IMG/VR virus record: IMGVR_UViG_3300025889_001141
Location: 1 to 21,077 of that record
DNA from: a virus
Length of the DNA stretch: 21,077 bases
Strand: one strand, 5' to 3'
This document shows, in pieces, positions 15,619 to 20,351 of the stretch. The notes beneath the pieces were generated by a model. The model was not told where the DNA came from. It did not search any database and saw only the letters and a list, made by a program, of their open reading frames with translations. Both the position numbers and the translations under genes were made by a program. Position 1 is the stretch's first letter; each line of letters begins with the position of its first letter.

Positions 15619-15710
15619 CAGTCATAATAGAGAACAACGAATATTTTTGTGCTGAGTGTGCATGGCACAAAATCTGTTTAAAAGAGGGCAAGAACCCCCT
15701 AATCAAATGA
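15537..15710 (+). CDS. Hidden small zinc-finger protein (57 aa), overlapping
   Basis: A 57-residue gene starts inside the ParB-like gene, in another frame, with GGAG 5-6 nt before its ATG. It encodes CKDC (C20, C23) and CAEC (C38, C41), with H44 and C47 just after, which is a typical zinc-ribbon or zinc-finger spacing, flanked by charged residues. The cysteine pattern and good ribosome-binding site make chance unlikely although 82 nt are shared with the upstream gene. Small zinc-finger proteins in phages often bind DNA or host polymerase. No specific role can be stated. It is the last gene before the bidirectional terminator. Confidence 0.65.
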   Translation: MARENEKVYRESPTHLPRKCKDCRSKIAVIIENNEYFCAECAWHKICLKEGKNPLIK

Positions 15711-15721
15711 ATGATTTTTTA

Positions 15722-15757
15722 GAAAAAATTTTAACTAGTTAATTAACCAGTTTTTTC
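15722..15757. terminator. Bidirectional AT-rich terminator
   Basis: The core at 15733-15752 is a near-perfect 20-bp inverted repeat (arms AACTAGTT and AACCAGTT around AATT). It is flanked by GAAAAAA on the left and TTTTTTC on the right, so both strands end in a T-run after a stem. It lies between the plus-strand replication operon and the convergent minus-strand operon and overlaps the stop of the 62-residue gene. Confidence 0.6.
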
Positions 15758-15931
15758 AACAAAAAGCTCTCTTGCATCAGTAACGCTTTGTGCGTTAATA
15801 GCATTTTTAAGCTCTTTAATTTTAATATCAATCCACTTCATGTCAGTAGTAACTCTACCCTGCGCTAACGCCTGTGATGCCCATTTGGACTCCAGCAGAA
15901 GTTTCTCCGATATTAACTTTTGTAGTGCCAT
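15743..15931 (-). CDS. Small helical protein (62 aa)
   Basis: A strong ribosome-binding site (GAGGAG, 7 nt from the ATG) on the minus strand supports this frame. The product is helical and amphipathic (ALQKLISEKLLLESKWASQ, then WIDIKIKELKNAIN). It begins inside the preceding gene and overlaps it by 77 nt in another frame. No family is recognised. It is the last of three minus-strand genes and ends in the bidirectional terminator. Confidence 0.65.
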   Translation of the reverse strand: MALQKLISEKLLLESKWASQALAQGRVTTDMKWIDIKIKELKNAINAQSVTDARELFVEKTG

Positions 15932-16118
15932 TATCTAGCTCCTCATAAGTTAGATGGTATCGACGCATTCCTCGACCGAAACCATCCTTTTTAACCGAAT
16001 ATAAACCTTGGTTTAAATTCGATGCGAAGTTTTTAATCGCCTCTTCATCGTCAGCAGCGTTTACGACACTAGTAAAATACAGTCCAGCTGCATAACATTG
16101 AAAGCGATATTGCTTCAT
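15855..16118 (-). CDS. Conserved-looking small phage protein (87 aa)
   Basis: The first 70 residues look like a compact alpha/beta domain: MKQYRFQCYAAGLYFTSVV, an acidic helix NAADDEEAIKNFASNL, then RRYHLTYEEL. I recall similar short proteins as phage hypotheticals, without known function. The last 25 or so residues are Gly/Ser/Thr-rich and share DNA with the next gene. The ribosome-binding site is weak. The leader contains a 14-bp palindrome immediately before the ATG, which may control this gene. Confidence 0.6.
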   Translation of the reverse strand: MKQYRFQCYAAGLYFTSVVNAADDEEAIKNFASNLNQGLYSVKKDGFGRGMRRYHLTYEELDNGTTKVNIGETSAGVQMGITGVSAG

Positions 16119-16119
16119 G

Positions 16120-16133
16120 TGATAATCTTATCA
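16120..16133. promoter_or_regulatory. Palindrome before the 87-residue gene
   Basis: TGATAA-TC-TTATCA is a perfect inverted repeat with 6-bp arms. It sits 1-2 nt before the ATG at 16118 on the minus strand, in a 31-nt gap between two genes. It could be an operator or an RNA hairpin covering the start. This is seen in the sequence; the function is inferred. Confidence 0.4.
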
Positions 16134-16149
16134 ACTATTTAGTGTAAAA

Positions 16150-16380
16150 TCAAGTGTTTTTGTGTTCTTTGTCAACCAGGCAGGTTATTCTTAATTCAAG
16201 TATTTGAAAACCATTTGCAGTGAAATTATTGGCCATTTCATTGGCTTTTTGATTAGAAAATGCTTTACAGTCTTCTAAATTGTAATATTTTATTGGATCT
16301 TCATGAAAATTAAAGCATTGAGGCATGTCCGAAACAGGATTTAATAAACAAATCATACCCGCTATAAAATATTCTTTCAT
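16150..16380 (-). CDS. Small putative secreted/membrane protein (76 aa)
   Basis: First gene of the minus-strand operon. The N-terminus MKEYFIAGMICLLNPVSDMP is short and hydrophobic and could be a signal or membrane anchor. The rest is polar, with Cys residues (PQCFNF, EDCKAF, ITCLVD) that could form disulphides outside the cytoplasm. No family or enzyme motif is recognised. There is no ribosome-binding site. Instead TATAAT lies 5 nt before the ATG, so the mRNA probably starts at or near the ATG and is leaderless. Confidence 0.6.
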   Translation of the reverse strand: MKEYFIAGMICLLNPVSDMPQCFNFHEDPIKYYNLEDCKAFSNQKANEMANNFTANGFQILELRITCLVDKEHKNT

Positions 16381-16385
16381 AATTT

Positions 16386-16411
16386 ATTATATCATATTTT
16401 TGTCTTGACAA
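16386..16411 (-). promoter_or_regulatory. Promoter for the minus-strand operon
   Basis: On the minus strand a perfect TATAAT (16391-16386) lies 5 nt before the ATG at 16380. A TTGTCA-like -35 lies about 14 nt further up. The -35 area is a palindrome, TTGTC-TT-GACAA (plus-strand 16400-16411), whose other arm is the plus-strand -35. Confidence 0.5.
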
Positions 16412-16440
16412 CTTACATGGGATTTCTTATGTAGATGGGA
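16405..16440 (+). promoter_or_regulatory. Plus-strand promoter of the small-gene operon
   Basis: TTGACA (16405-16410) is a perfect -35 box. A modest -10 (TATGTA, 16428-16433) follows after 17 nt. ATGGGA occurs twice, 18 nt apart (16417 and 16435), and could be a repressor or activator site. The layout, with divergent promoters and an inverted TTGAC-like repeat in the middle, mirrors the one at 6566-6610. Confidence 0.5.
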
Positions 16441-16454
16441 CAAGGAGAAAAACA

Positions 16455-16652
16455 ATGAACTTAAAAAGTAAATCAAAAATATTTAGATCTTTGGTTGAGA
16501 AGATGGACTTAGCATTATCTGAAGGAAAAAGTTTTGATGAGATATCAGATAAACTAAAAAATGTTCATATCAAACACAAGGACGAATATCAAAAACCATT
16601 ACACACAGATCTGTGTGATATCTTAGCTATGAATGAATTGGAGTCTAGATGA
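16455..16652 (+). CDS. Small hydrophilic protein (65 aa)
   Basis: First gene of the small-gene operon, with a good ribosome-binding site (AAGGAG) before the ATG. The product is Lys/Asp/Glu-rich and helical (FRSLVEKMDLALSEGKSFDE, then DKLKNVHIKHKDEY). No family is recognised. Its stop is coupled to the next tiny gene as ATGA. The position just after a promoter suggests early expression. Confidence 0.7.
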   Translation: MNLKSKSKIFRSLVEKMDLALSEGKSFDEISDKLKNVHIKHKDEYQKPLHTDLCDILAMNELESR

Positions 16653-16744
16653 ACTTGATTCATATTTTAGCATTTATAATTTTACTGTGTTTCATGTTTC
16701 CTAAATTAGCATTAGTCATGTTAGGAGTTTTATGGGTAATGTAG
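16649..16744 (+). CDS. Tiny single-helix membrane peptide (31 aa)
   Basis: The ATG overlaps the upstream stop (ATGA), and GGAG lies about 6 nt before it. Almost the whole peptide is hydrophobic (LIHILAFIILLCFMF, then LALVMLGVLWVM), enough for one or two membrane helices. Its stop overlaps the next gene. Size and composition suit a small inner-membrane phage peptide, for example one that affects host membranes or exclusion. No homologue is recognised. Confidence 0.5.
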   Translation: MNLIHILAFIILLCFMFPKLALVMLGVLWVM

Positions 16745-16914
16745 ATTGGAAAGATAGACAGTATAAAGCTCACTATCGATTGAGCAAAAAAAGAGGTTGG
16801 GACTTCAGTGACAACAATCCATACTTTGAAAGAATGTGTATTGTATTACCAAATCCTAAAATTAAAACAAAACAACAGATGAAACAGGAGTTAAAAAAAC
16901 ATGGATATAAATAA
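16732..16914 (+). CDS. Small basic protein (60 aa)
   Basis: AGGAG lies 4-5 nt before the ATG, and the gene overlaps the preceding membrane-peptide gene by 13 nt. The product is basic and aromatic (DWKDRQYKAHYRLSKKRGW) with a Lys-rich C-terminus (KQQMKQELKKHGYK), so it may bind nucleic acid. No family is recognised. It overlaps the next gene by 14 nt. Confidence 0.65.
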   Translation: MGNVDWKDRQYKAHYRLSKKRGWDFSDNNPYFERMCIVLPNPKIKTKQQMKQELKKHGYK

Positions 16915-17200
16915 ATTTAAATCAGTTGCAGTAAGAAAAGCAGATTATGATACTTTGCAAGGACTTTGTAATCATAAGTTTAGATCACCTGCATCAATGA
17001 TTTCAAAACTTGTAAATGAATATGTAGAATACCAGGCAATGAAAAATAAATTTTCTATCCCTGAGTATAAAGAATTAGTTTTAAAAATGGATCCAAAATT
17101 AATTAAAAAGGAGGACTTAGATGGACGAAATATCAAAGCTAAAAGCAACAATAGTAAGGTTGGAAAAAAGCTTAAAAGATACTCAAGAAAGTCTAGATAA
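16901..17200 (+). CDS. Ribbon-helix-helix-like small DNA-binding protein (99 aa)
   Basis: Residues 6-45 (KSVAVRKADYDTLQGLC, then SPASMISKLVNEYVEYQ) have the strand-helix-helix pattern and the Ser/Pro-capped second helix of ribbon-helix-helix repressors (CopG/Arc/MetJ class). The C-terminus is highly basic (KVGKKLKRYSRKSR). That suggests a transcription regulator, which would fit nearby palindromic promoters, but the match is by pattern only. AGGAG lies about 11 nt before the ATG. The last 80 nt also encode the start of the next gene in another frame. Confidence 0.65.
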   Translation: MDINKFKSVAVRKADYDTLQGLCNHKFRSPASMISKLVNEYVEYQAMKNKFSIPEYKELVLKMDPKLIKKEDLDGRNIKAKSNNSKVGKKLKRYSRKSR

Positions 17201-17303
17201 GTTACAGAAAAATGTAATTAAAAGTTGTGATGATGCTATCGCAATTTTAAGGGACAATGAACATTATCATAAACTTGATGATTATACGGAGAGTAAAGAA
17301 TGA
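17121..17303 (+). CDS. Small coiled-coil protein (60 aa), overlapping
   Basis: A strong ribosome-binding site (AAGGAGG, 6 nt from the ATG) lies inside the preceding gene, with which it shares 80 nt in another frame. The product is a heptad-patterned coiled coil (ISKLKATIVRLEKSLKDTQE, then LDKLQKNVIKSCDDAIAI) followed by an acidic tail. No family is recognised. Its stop overlaps the next start as ATGA. Confidence 0.65.
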   Translation: MDEISKLKATIVRLEKSLKDTQESLDKLQKNVIKSCDDAIAILRDNEHYHKLDDYTESKE

Positions 17304-17551
17304 TGTCTGATAAGGATTGTATTGACTTTGATAATTACCTTGATGATCTAAAAAAAGGAGAGCGAGTTATTAAAGTTAATAATTATATTCGACACCATGT
17401 GCATGCAGTTCAGAATGGTCATGATATTACTATCTTAACTGGTGACGAGAAAAATTTAGACAGTGTAGTCACACAAGTGTTCAAGTGTCGTTGGCCTAAA
17501 AATCGTAACCCTAGAAATAAACCCTTTACTTATGTCAAAAAAGAAATATAA
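17300..17551 (+). CDS. Small phage protein (83 aa)
   Basis: The start is an ATG overlapping the upstream stop, with GGAG before it. A second in-frame ATG lies three bases later. The protein has an acidic N-terminus (DKDCIDFDNYLDDLKKGE), a middle with VNNYIRHHVHAVQNGHDITI and a basic, Pro/Asn-rich end. The HH and HVH residues might bind metal, but no motif is certain. Function is unknown. Confidence 0.65.
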   Translation: MMSDKDCIDFDNYLDDLKKGERVIKVNNYIRHHVHAVQNGHDITILTGDEKNLDSVVTQVFKCRWPKNRNPRNKPFTYVKKEI

Positions 17552-17798
17552 GAAAAATATGAATATAAAATTTGGTGAACCCTACAAGATTTGTAAGAAT
17601 TGCAAGGGCAATGGCTATGTCAGAATAGCCATGTATGAAGAAACGCAAACTTGCAAAGAGTGTGGAGGAGCAGGTCACTTTGAAAATGTTAAACGAACCA
17701 CGGATCAAGACCCAGTTGTAGAAACACAATATGTGTTAAAGCTGATCAAGTTATTAGAGGAGTTTGTAAAACGTGGCTCGAAAACAACAATCCACTAG
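17532..17798 (+). CDS. DnaJ-type zinc-finger small protein (88 aa)
   Basis: Two CxxCxGxG units are visible: CKNCKGNG (C21, C24) and CKECGGAG (C41, C44), 20 residues apart. This is the DnaJ cysteine-rich type of zinc binding, often seen in small phage and bacterial proteins unrelated to chaperones. The N-terminus is very basic. The ATG at 17532 has no clear ribosome-binding site. A second ATG at 17559 (residue 10) is an alternative. It overlaps its neighbours on both sides, which supports coupled translation. Confidence 0.72.
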   Translation: MSKKKYKKNMNIKFGEPYKICKNCKGNGYVRIAMYEETQTCKECGGAGHFENVKRTTDQDPVVETQYVLKLIKLLEEFVKRGSKTTIH

Positions 17799-18048
17799 TC
17801 CATTTTTAGATAGTCTTAAAATCCTAGCCAACAAATTAGAGAAAAAAGATTACTCTAAAGTCACAAGCATCATGTTTAGATTATACATGGGCGATAAGTG
17901 TGGTTATAAAGAAACGTTTGATCCTCAAGTAATGGCTGATATCCAGGCTGTGTGGCAGTTTGGAAAAGAAAAAAAAGTTAAAAGTAAGGCTAAACTTTAC
18001 AAATTAAAGGTCATCAAAGGTGGAAAAAACGCAGATAAATCATTATAA
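17773..18048 (+). CDS. Small basic protein with GTG start (91 aa)
   Basis: The frame begins at a GTG with GAGGAG about 10 nt upstream, inside the end of the zinc-finger gene. The product has an amphipathic N-terminal helix (PFLDSLKILANKLEKKDYSK), a middle with FRLYMGDKCGYKETFDPQV and a Lys-rich C-terminus (GKEKKVKSKAKLYKLKVIKG). No family is recognised. Nucleic-acid binding is possible from the charge alone. Confidence 0.6.
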   Translation: MARKQQSTSPFLDSLKILANKLEKKDYSKVTSIMFRLYMGDKCGYKETFDPQVMADIQAVWQFGKEKKVKSKAKLYKLKVIKGGKNADKSL

Positions 18049-18055
18049 TAGATCC

Positions 18056-18238
18056 ATGGCTAGAGATATTTTCACGAAGCACGAAGATCAACCTAAACAC
18101 TCTGGAGAGGATATACACCAAATCATTGATGGTGTACATATTGATTATGAAAAATCAAAAAAATCTCGTAGAGATATAGAAGGAACTATCTACCATCGTG
18201 ACTTACTCTCTTTCCTTATTAAAACTTATGGGCACTAG
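18056..18238 (+). CDS. Small polar protein (60 aa)
   Basis: The preferred start is the ATG at 18056, a few bases after the upstream stop. A GTG at 18020 would add 12 residues inside the previous gene. No good ribosome-binding site is seen at either. The product is polar and His/Asp/Lys-rich (FTKHEDQPKHSGEDIHQIID). No family is recognised, so this is a moderate call based on packing. Confidence 0.5.
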   Translation: MARDIFTKHEDQPKHSGEDIHQIIDGVHIDYEKSKKSRRDIEGTIYHRDLLSFLIKTYGH

Positions 18239-18659
18239 TTTTGCAGCTCAGTTGTTGAGCACTGAAGTAGAACCTGAAGAAAAATTATGGAGAGGAGTGT
18301 TAGTCAATGCCATCGAAGACGCAGGATCCAGGTCTCAAGAAAGAAAGCCTTCAATTTATAAATGTGAGGCTCATACATGGATTATGTCGAATACTACTGA
18401 TTTTCATACTGTTTGTTATTATGCTGGTTTTGAGCCTGAGCATGTAAAAGAACGATATAAAATGGCTATTATGAAAGGCGATATAGCCTTCAGTCCAAGG
18501 AACTTTGCCTGGAAAAAATATTCACTACAATTTACTAAGTATCGAAATTGTAAGGAAGAAGAATCTAAAAAATATCACCGAAAACATCTAGAACATTTAA
18601 GGCACGCAGTTGATTTGTGTACTACTGCATTTATTTCAAATTTAGTAACATCAATATAA
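18228..18659 (+). CDS. Conserved-looking phage protein, possible regulator (143 aa)
   Basis: The start is placed at the ATG at 18228, 11 nt inside the previous gene. A GTG at 18198 is possible. The core WRGVLVNAIEDAG, EAHTWIMSNTTDFHTVCYYAG and FEPEHVKERYKMAIMKGDI resembles a helical domain I associate with alphaproteobacterial phage genes near terminase genes, where DFxxVCxxAGxxP looks like part of a helix-turn-helix. That recollection is unverified. The C-terminus is basic and His-rich (KKYHRKHLEHLRHAVDLC). It is the last gene before a strong terminator. Confidence 0.7.
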   Translation: MGTSFAAQLLSTEVEPEEKLWRGVLVNAIEDAGSRSQERKPSIYKCEAHTWIMSNTTDFHTVCYYAGFEPEHVKERYKMAIMKGDIAFSPRNFAWKKYSLQFTKYRNCKEEESKKYHRKHLEHLRHAVDLCTTAFISNLVTSI

Positions 18660-18662
18660 ATA

Positions 18663-18699
18663 AAAAGGGCAGCACCAGTCTCCCGGTAGCTGCCCTTTT
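18663..18699 (+). terminator. Strong Rho-independent terminator
   Basis: AAAAGGGCAGC (18663-18673) pairs perfectly with GCTGCCCTTTT (18689-18699). Inside, ACC and GGT can extend the stem past one bulged base. The stem begins 4 nt after the stop at 18659 and ends in a T-run. The A-run on the left means it may also work on the minus strand. Confidence 0.9.
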
Positions 18700-18718
18700 C
18701 CAACTAACTTAGAAAGAA

Positions 18719-18737
18719 TGATTATGAAACATAATCA
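18719..18737. promoter_or_regulatory. Perfect 19-bp palindrome
   Basis: TGATTATG-AAA-CATAATCA has 8-bp perfect arms and lies 20 nt after the terminator in the gene-free interval. It is a good candidate binding site for a dimeric protein. The rest of 18700-18811 shows no gene beyond a 15-codon frame. Confidence 0.45.
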
Positions 18738-18811
18738 AGCGTTCGCATTAGTTTATTTTGATTAAATAGTCAAGTCATTTTTTCCTCCTTAGTTGATTCA
18801 AAGAGCGTAAT

Positions 18812-18978
18812 ATGAAAAAAAGCTAACATTTACTCTTACACCTTATCAAATTGGTCACAGGGGTCAAGTAAAATGTGTAGTTTATAATGGTTCTAAGGTA
18901 CACGCTCCTAGAACCAGATATCAAAAAGCTAGGTTTTACGTGGTTTCTCCTAGATTTTGGTATATACCCACTGCTTAG
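18812..18978 (+). pseudogene. Small ORF broken at an A7 tract
   Basis: ATG (18812) reads two Lys codons, a Ser codon and a stop, but seven A's and a G (18815-18822) form a classic A AAA AAG slippery site. A -1 slip gives M-K-K-K and then 51 open codons to the TAG at 18976-18978: LTFTLTPYQIGHRGQVKCVV and later RYQKARFYVVSPRFWYIPTA. The segment is rich in Tyr, Val and Arg and looks like a real beta-type protein. The frame itself has no start codon. It may be a decayed gene, a homopolymer sequencing error, or programmed slippage. Two copies of the CTCCTAGA repeat lie in it. Confidence 0.4.
18888..18916. repeat. Inverted repeat TGGTTCTA/TAGAACCA
   Basis: Perfect 8-bp arms (18888-18895 and 18909-18916) flank a 13-nt loop. 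The right arm overlaps the first repeat copy of the iteron-like cluster, so the left arm is in effect a diverged inverted copy. Confidence 0.5.
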
Positions 18979-19128
18979 AAAAAAAAATTAAAAAAAACTT
19001 TTTAGAAAAAATAGCCTTTTTTTCTAGGAGTCTAGGAGTAATTGACTATTATTCGCTAATACCAACACTTATTTACTCCTAGATTTACTCCTAGAACCAG
19101 TTTTACTCCTAGAAATTTCTAGGAGTAA
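18905..19128. repeat. Iteron-like cluster, eight CTCCTAGA/TCTAGGAG copies
   Basis: Exact copies of CTCCTAGA start at 18905, 18947, 19076, 19088 and 19106. The complement TCTAGGAG starts at 19023, 19031 and 19118. Three carry the longer TTTACTCCTAGA, two of them in tandem (19072-19095). Copies at 19106 and 19118 form a perfect 26-bp palindrome (19103-19128) with arms TTACTCCTAGAAA and TTTCTAGGAGTAA. CTCCTAGAACCAG occurs twice (18905, 19088). Degenerate forms (CTAAGG-type) occur at 18892, 19133, 19164 and 19180. The cluster includes an AT-rich stretch (18976-19023) and ends about 80 nt before terS. It could be an origin, a packaging site or an operator array. Confidence 0.85.
19003..19026. other. 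AT-only-stem hairpin beside iterons
   Basis: TAGAAAAAA (19003-19011) and TTTTTTCTA (19018-19026) are perfect 9-bp arms around a 6-nt loop. The site lies in the very AT-rich stretch between repeat copies and its right arm runs into the 19023 copy. It might ease strand opening or act as a weak terminator. Confidence 0.4.
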
Positions 19129-19194
19129 CTATACTCCTTACGAGTGGGGGGTAGAAATTTTTACTAAGGAGTTTTATTTTCTAAGGAAGGGGTA

Positions 19195-19206
19195 TATAGT
19201 AATTAC
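19195..19206 (+). promoter_or_regulatory. Possible -10 box for terS
   Basis: TATATAGT (19193-19200) contains a -10-like TATAGT about 6 nt before the GTG start of terS. No convincing -35 is seen, so an activator or the nearby repeats may be involved. If this box is used, the terS mRNA would be leaderless. Confidence 0.35.
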
Positions 19207-19719
19207 GTGCCAAAAAAGTCAAATCAGTTAAAAACAATATCAGAACTTACACCTAAACAACGTAAGTTTGTTGATATTTATGTTTCCAATTATGGCGAAA
19301 TTTCGAAAGTAGAGGCTGCTAAGCAAGCGGGTTTTACTTCAACAAATAAATATGGACCTACAGATCAAGCTAGTAGGTTATTAAATCCAGATAAGAATCC
19401 TCATGTAGTTAGATATTTTGAAAAACGTATGGCTCAAGAACTAGAGAAAGAAGAGAAAGATAAATTATTGTCATACAAGCACTACAACAGAATGCGAGAT
19501 GTGTCAGAGAAAAAAGGCCAGATGACAGCAGCAATTACTGCTCAGTTTAGAAGAGATCAGATGGCAGGACACTTTGTAGATAGGAAAGAAATAAGCCATA
19601 TAGGTTTAGAAGGTATGAACCGAGAACAACTGGAGAAGAGACTTGAGGAGCTTGAATCAAAAATCGGCGAAGCAAAAAACATCATTGACGTTACGCCAAT
19701 TGAAACTAGTACAGAGTAA
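19207..19719 (+). CDS. terS: Terminase small subunit
   Basis: The N-terminal 75 residues match the Terminase_2-type small subunit: ELTPKQRKFVDIYVSNYG (13-30), EAAKQAGF (36-43), a variable loop, ASRLLN, then NPHVVRYFEKRM (64-75). A helical oligomerisation region and an acidic tail follow (EQLEKRLEELESKIGEAKN). TerS recognises phage DNA and starts packaging together with the large subunit, which is not in the window. The start is a GTG at 19207. GGAAGGGG lies some 15 nt upstream, too far for a normal ribosome-binding site, while TATAGT is 6 nt upstream. The gene directly follows the repeat cluster, a common place for pac or cos sites. Confidence 0.88.
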   Translation: MPKKSNQLKTISELTPKQRKFVDIYVSNYGEISKVEAAKQAGFTSTNKYGPTDQASRLLNPDKNPHVVRYFEKRMAQELEKEEKDKLLSYKHYNRMRDVSEKKGQMTAAITAQFRRDQMAGHFVDRKEISHIGLEGMNREQLEKRLEELESKIGEAKNIIDVTPIETSTE

Positions 19720-19825
19720 GGATTGGAAAGATTTCTTGACAGTATTCAATGAAGTCCATAATAGTACTCTTACTACAAAACTTGGTATTGTATCTGTATT
19801 AACAAAGGACGATTATGAAAAGTAA
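19700..19825 (+). CDS. Doubtful small ORF between terS and next gene
   Basis: A frame running to 19825 reads KLVQSKDWKDFLTVFNEVHN and then LGIVSVLTKDDYEK, which looks like a short helical protein. It has no ATG. TTG starts at 19700 or 19736 (with GGAAAG 5 nt before the latter) are possible, giving 41 or 29 residues. Its stop overlaps the next gene by 11 nt. It fills the gap, but the TTGACA at 19736 is also a promoter-like box, so I am unsure it is translated. Confidence 0.3.
   Translation: MKLVQSKDWKDFLTVFNEVHNSTLTTKLGIVSVLTKDDYEK
19736..19762 (+). promoter_or_regulatory. Candidate promoter after terS
   Basis: TTGACA (19736-19741) and CATAAT (19757-19762) are separated by 15 nt, the same spacing as the helicase promoter (TTGACA-N15-TATAAT at 6594-6568). 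It would serve the 109-residue gene and those after it. It rests on pattern alone. Confidence 0.4.
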
Positions 19826-20144
19826 AAGATTAAACAGAAAGAAAGCATTAGAACTTAATATAAAATTTCCAAAAGAAAAAATTGAAAGATATCCGTTTGT
19901 AGAAGTACATTGGGTAGATATTGTTGGAGAGTCAGGTTGGCAAACTTTTGATCAATTGATGAAGTCAGGACTTGGTAGAATGGTTTCAAGAGGTTGGTTG
20001 CTCTCACGTGAAAAAGGCATAACTAGAATCTTTTGTGACTATGGTCTTAAAGATGGAAAGGAAGGCGATGAAGGTTATATTGAAACTATTGGTGGTAGCA
20101 CTATTATTCCTAATTCCGTCATCACTAAAATCGTCGAGCTTTAA
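19815..20144 (+). CDS. Conserved-looking phage protein (109 aa)
   Basis: AAAGGAC lies 5 nt before the ATG. After a basic N-terminus (KSKRLNRKKALELNIKFPKE) comes a compact domain: VEVHWVDIVGESGWQTFDQL, GWLLSREKGITRIFCDYG and ETIGGSTIIPNSVITKI. The W-D and IPxxxI pattern is familiar to me from small phage proteins of unknown function. No catalytic motif is seen. The last 77 nt also encode, in another frame, the signal peptide of the next gene. Confidence 0.75.
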   Translation: MKSKRLNRKKALELNIKFPKEKIERYPFVEVHWVDIVGESGWQTFDQLMKSGLGRMVSRGWLLSREKGITRIFCDYGLKDGKEGDEGYIETIGGSTIIPNSVITKIVEL

Positions 20145-20340
20145 TGAGCGGATTGGAGTTATTTTTATTAATAGAGATGGTGGCTATAGCTTATTATCTT
20201 TCAAAATAAATCAGCCCTGTGATGTTTGGTGGCAAAATAATCTTGTAATCATCGAAAAAGATAACCCAGCAGAGTTTGAAAATTGGGTTGAACATCGTAT
20301 TTTTAATGAGCCTGTGATAGGCAAAATTTGCAATTATTGA
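20068..20340 (+). CDS. Small exported protein with signal peptide (90 aa), overlapping
   Basis: The frame opens at GTG 20035, but the best start is the ATG at 20068, with AAAGGA about 5 nt upstream. It yields a classic signal sequence: basic MKVILK, a hydrophobic core LLVVALLFLIP and a polar Ser-rich region near residues 18-24. The mature part of about 67 residues holds two Cys (NQPCDVWW and the terminal GKICNY) and Trp-rich stretches (DVWWQNN, FENWVEH), suggesting a small secreted or periplasmic domain. No family is recognised. A lysis accessory or superinfection-exclusion factor is possible. It shares 77 nt with the previous gene in another frame. Confidence 0.68.
   Translation: MKVILKLLVVALLFLIPSSLKSSSFNERIGVIFINRDGGYSLLSFKINQPCDVWWQNNLVIIEKDNPAEFENWVEHRIFNEPVIGKICNY
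20144..20209 (+). CDS. Possible 21-residue hydrophobic peptide
   Basis: An ATG overlapping the upstream stop (TAATG) opens a 21-codon frame reading GLELFLLIEMVAIAYYLSK, one potential membrane helix. It lies wholly inside the exported-protein gene in another frame. Only the coupled start and composition support it, so it is uncertain. Confidence 0.25.
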   Translation: MSGLELFLLIEMVAIAYYLSK

Positions 20341-20351
20341 CCGATTAAATT

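Noticed and set aside
15707-15742. 11-codon frame with ATGA coupling (MNDFLEKILTS)
   Set aside because: Too short to support, and its end lies in the terminator hairpin.
18719-18766. 15-codon frame beginning MIMKHN after the terminator
   Set aside because: It is explained by the palindrome it overlaps. No ribosome-binding site and no downstream gene for a leader peptide to control.
18905-19128. CRISPR array
   Set aside because: Repeat units are only 8-12 bp, occur in both orientations and have irregular spacing, so they do not fit repeat-spacer structure.
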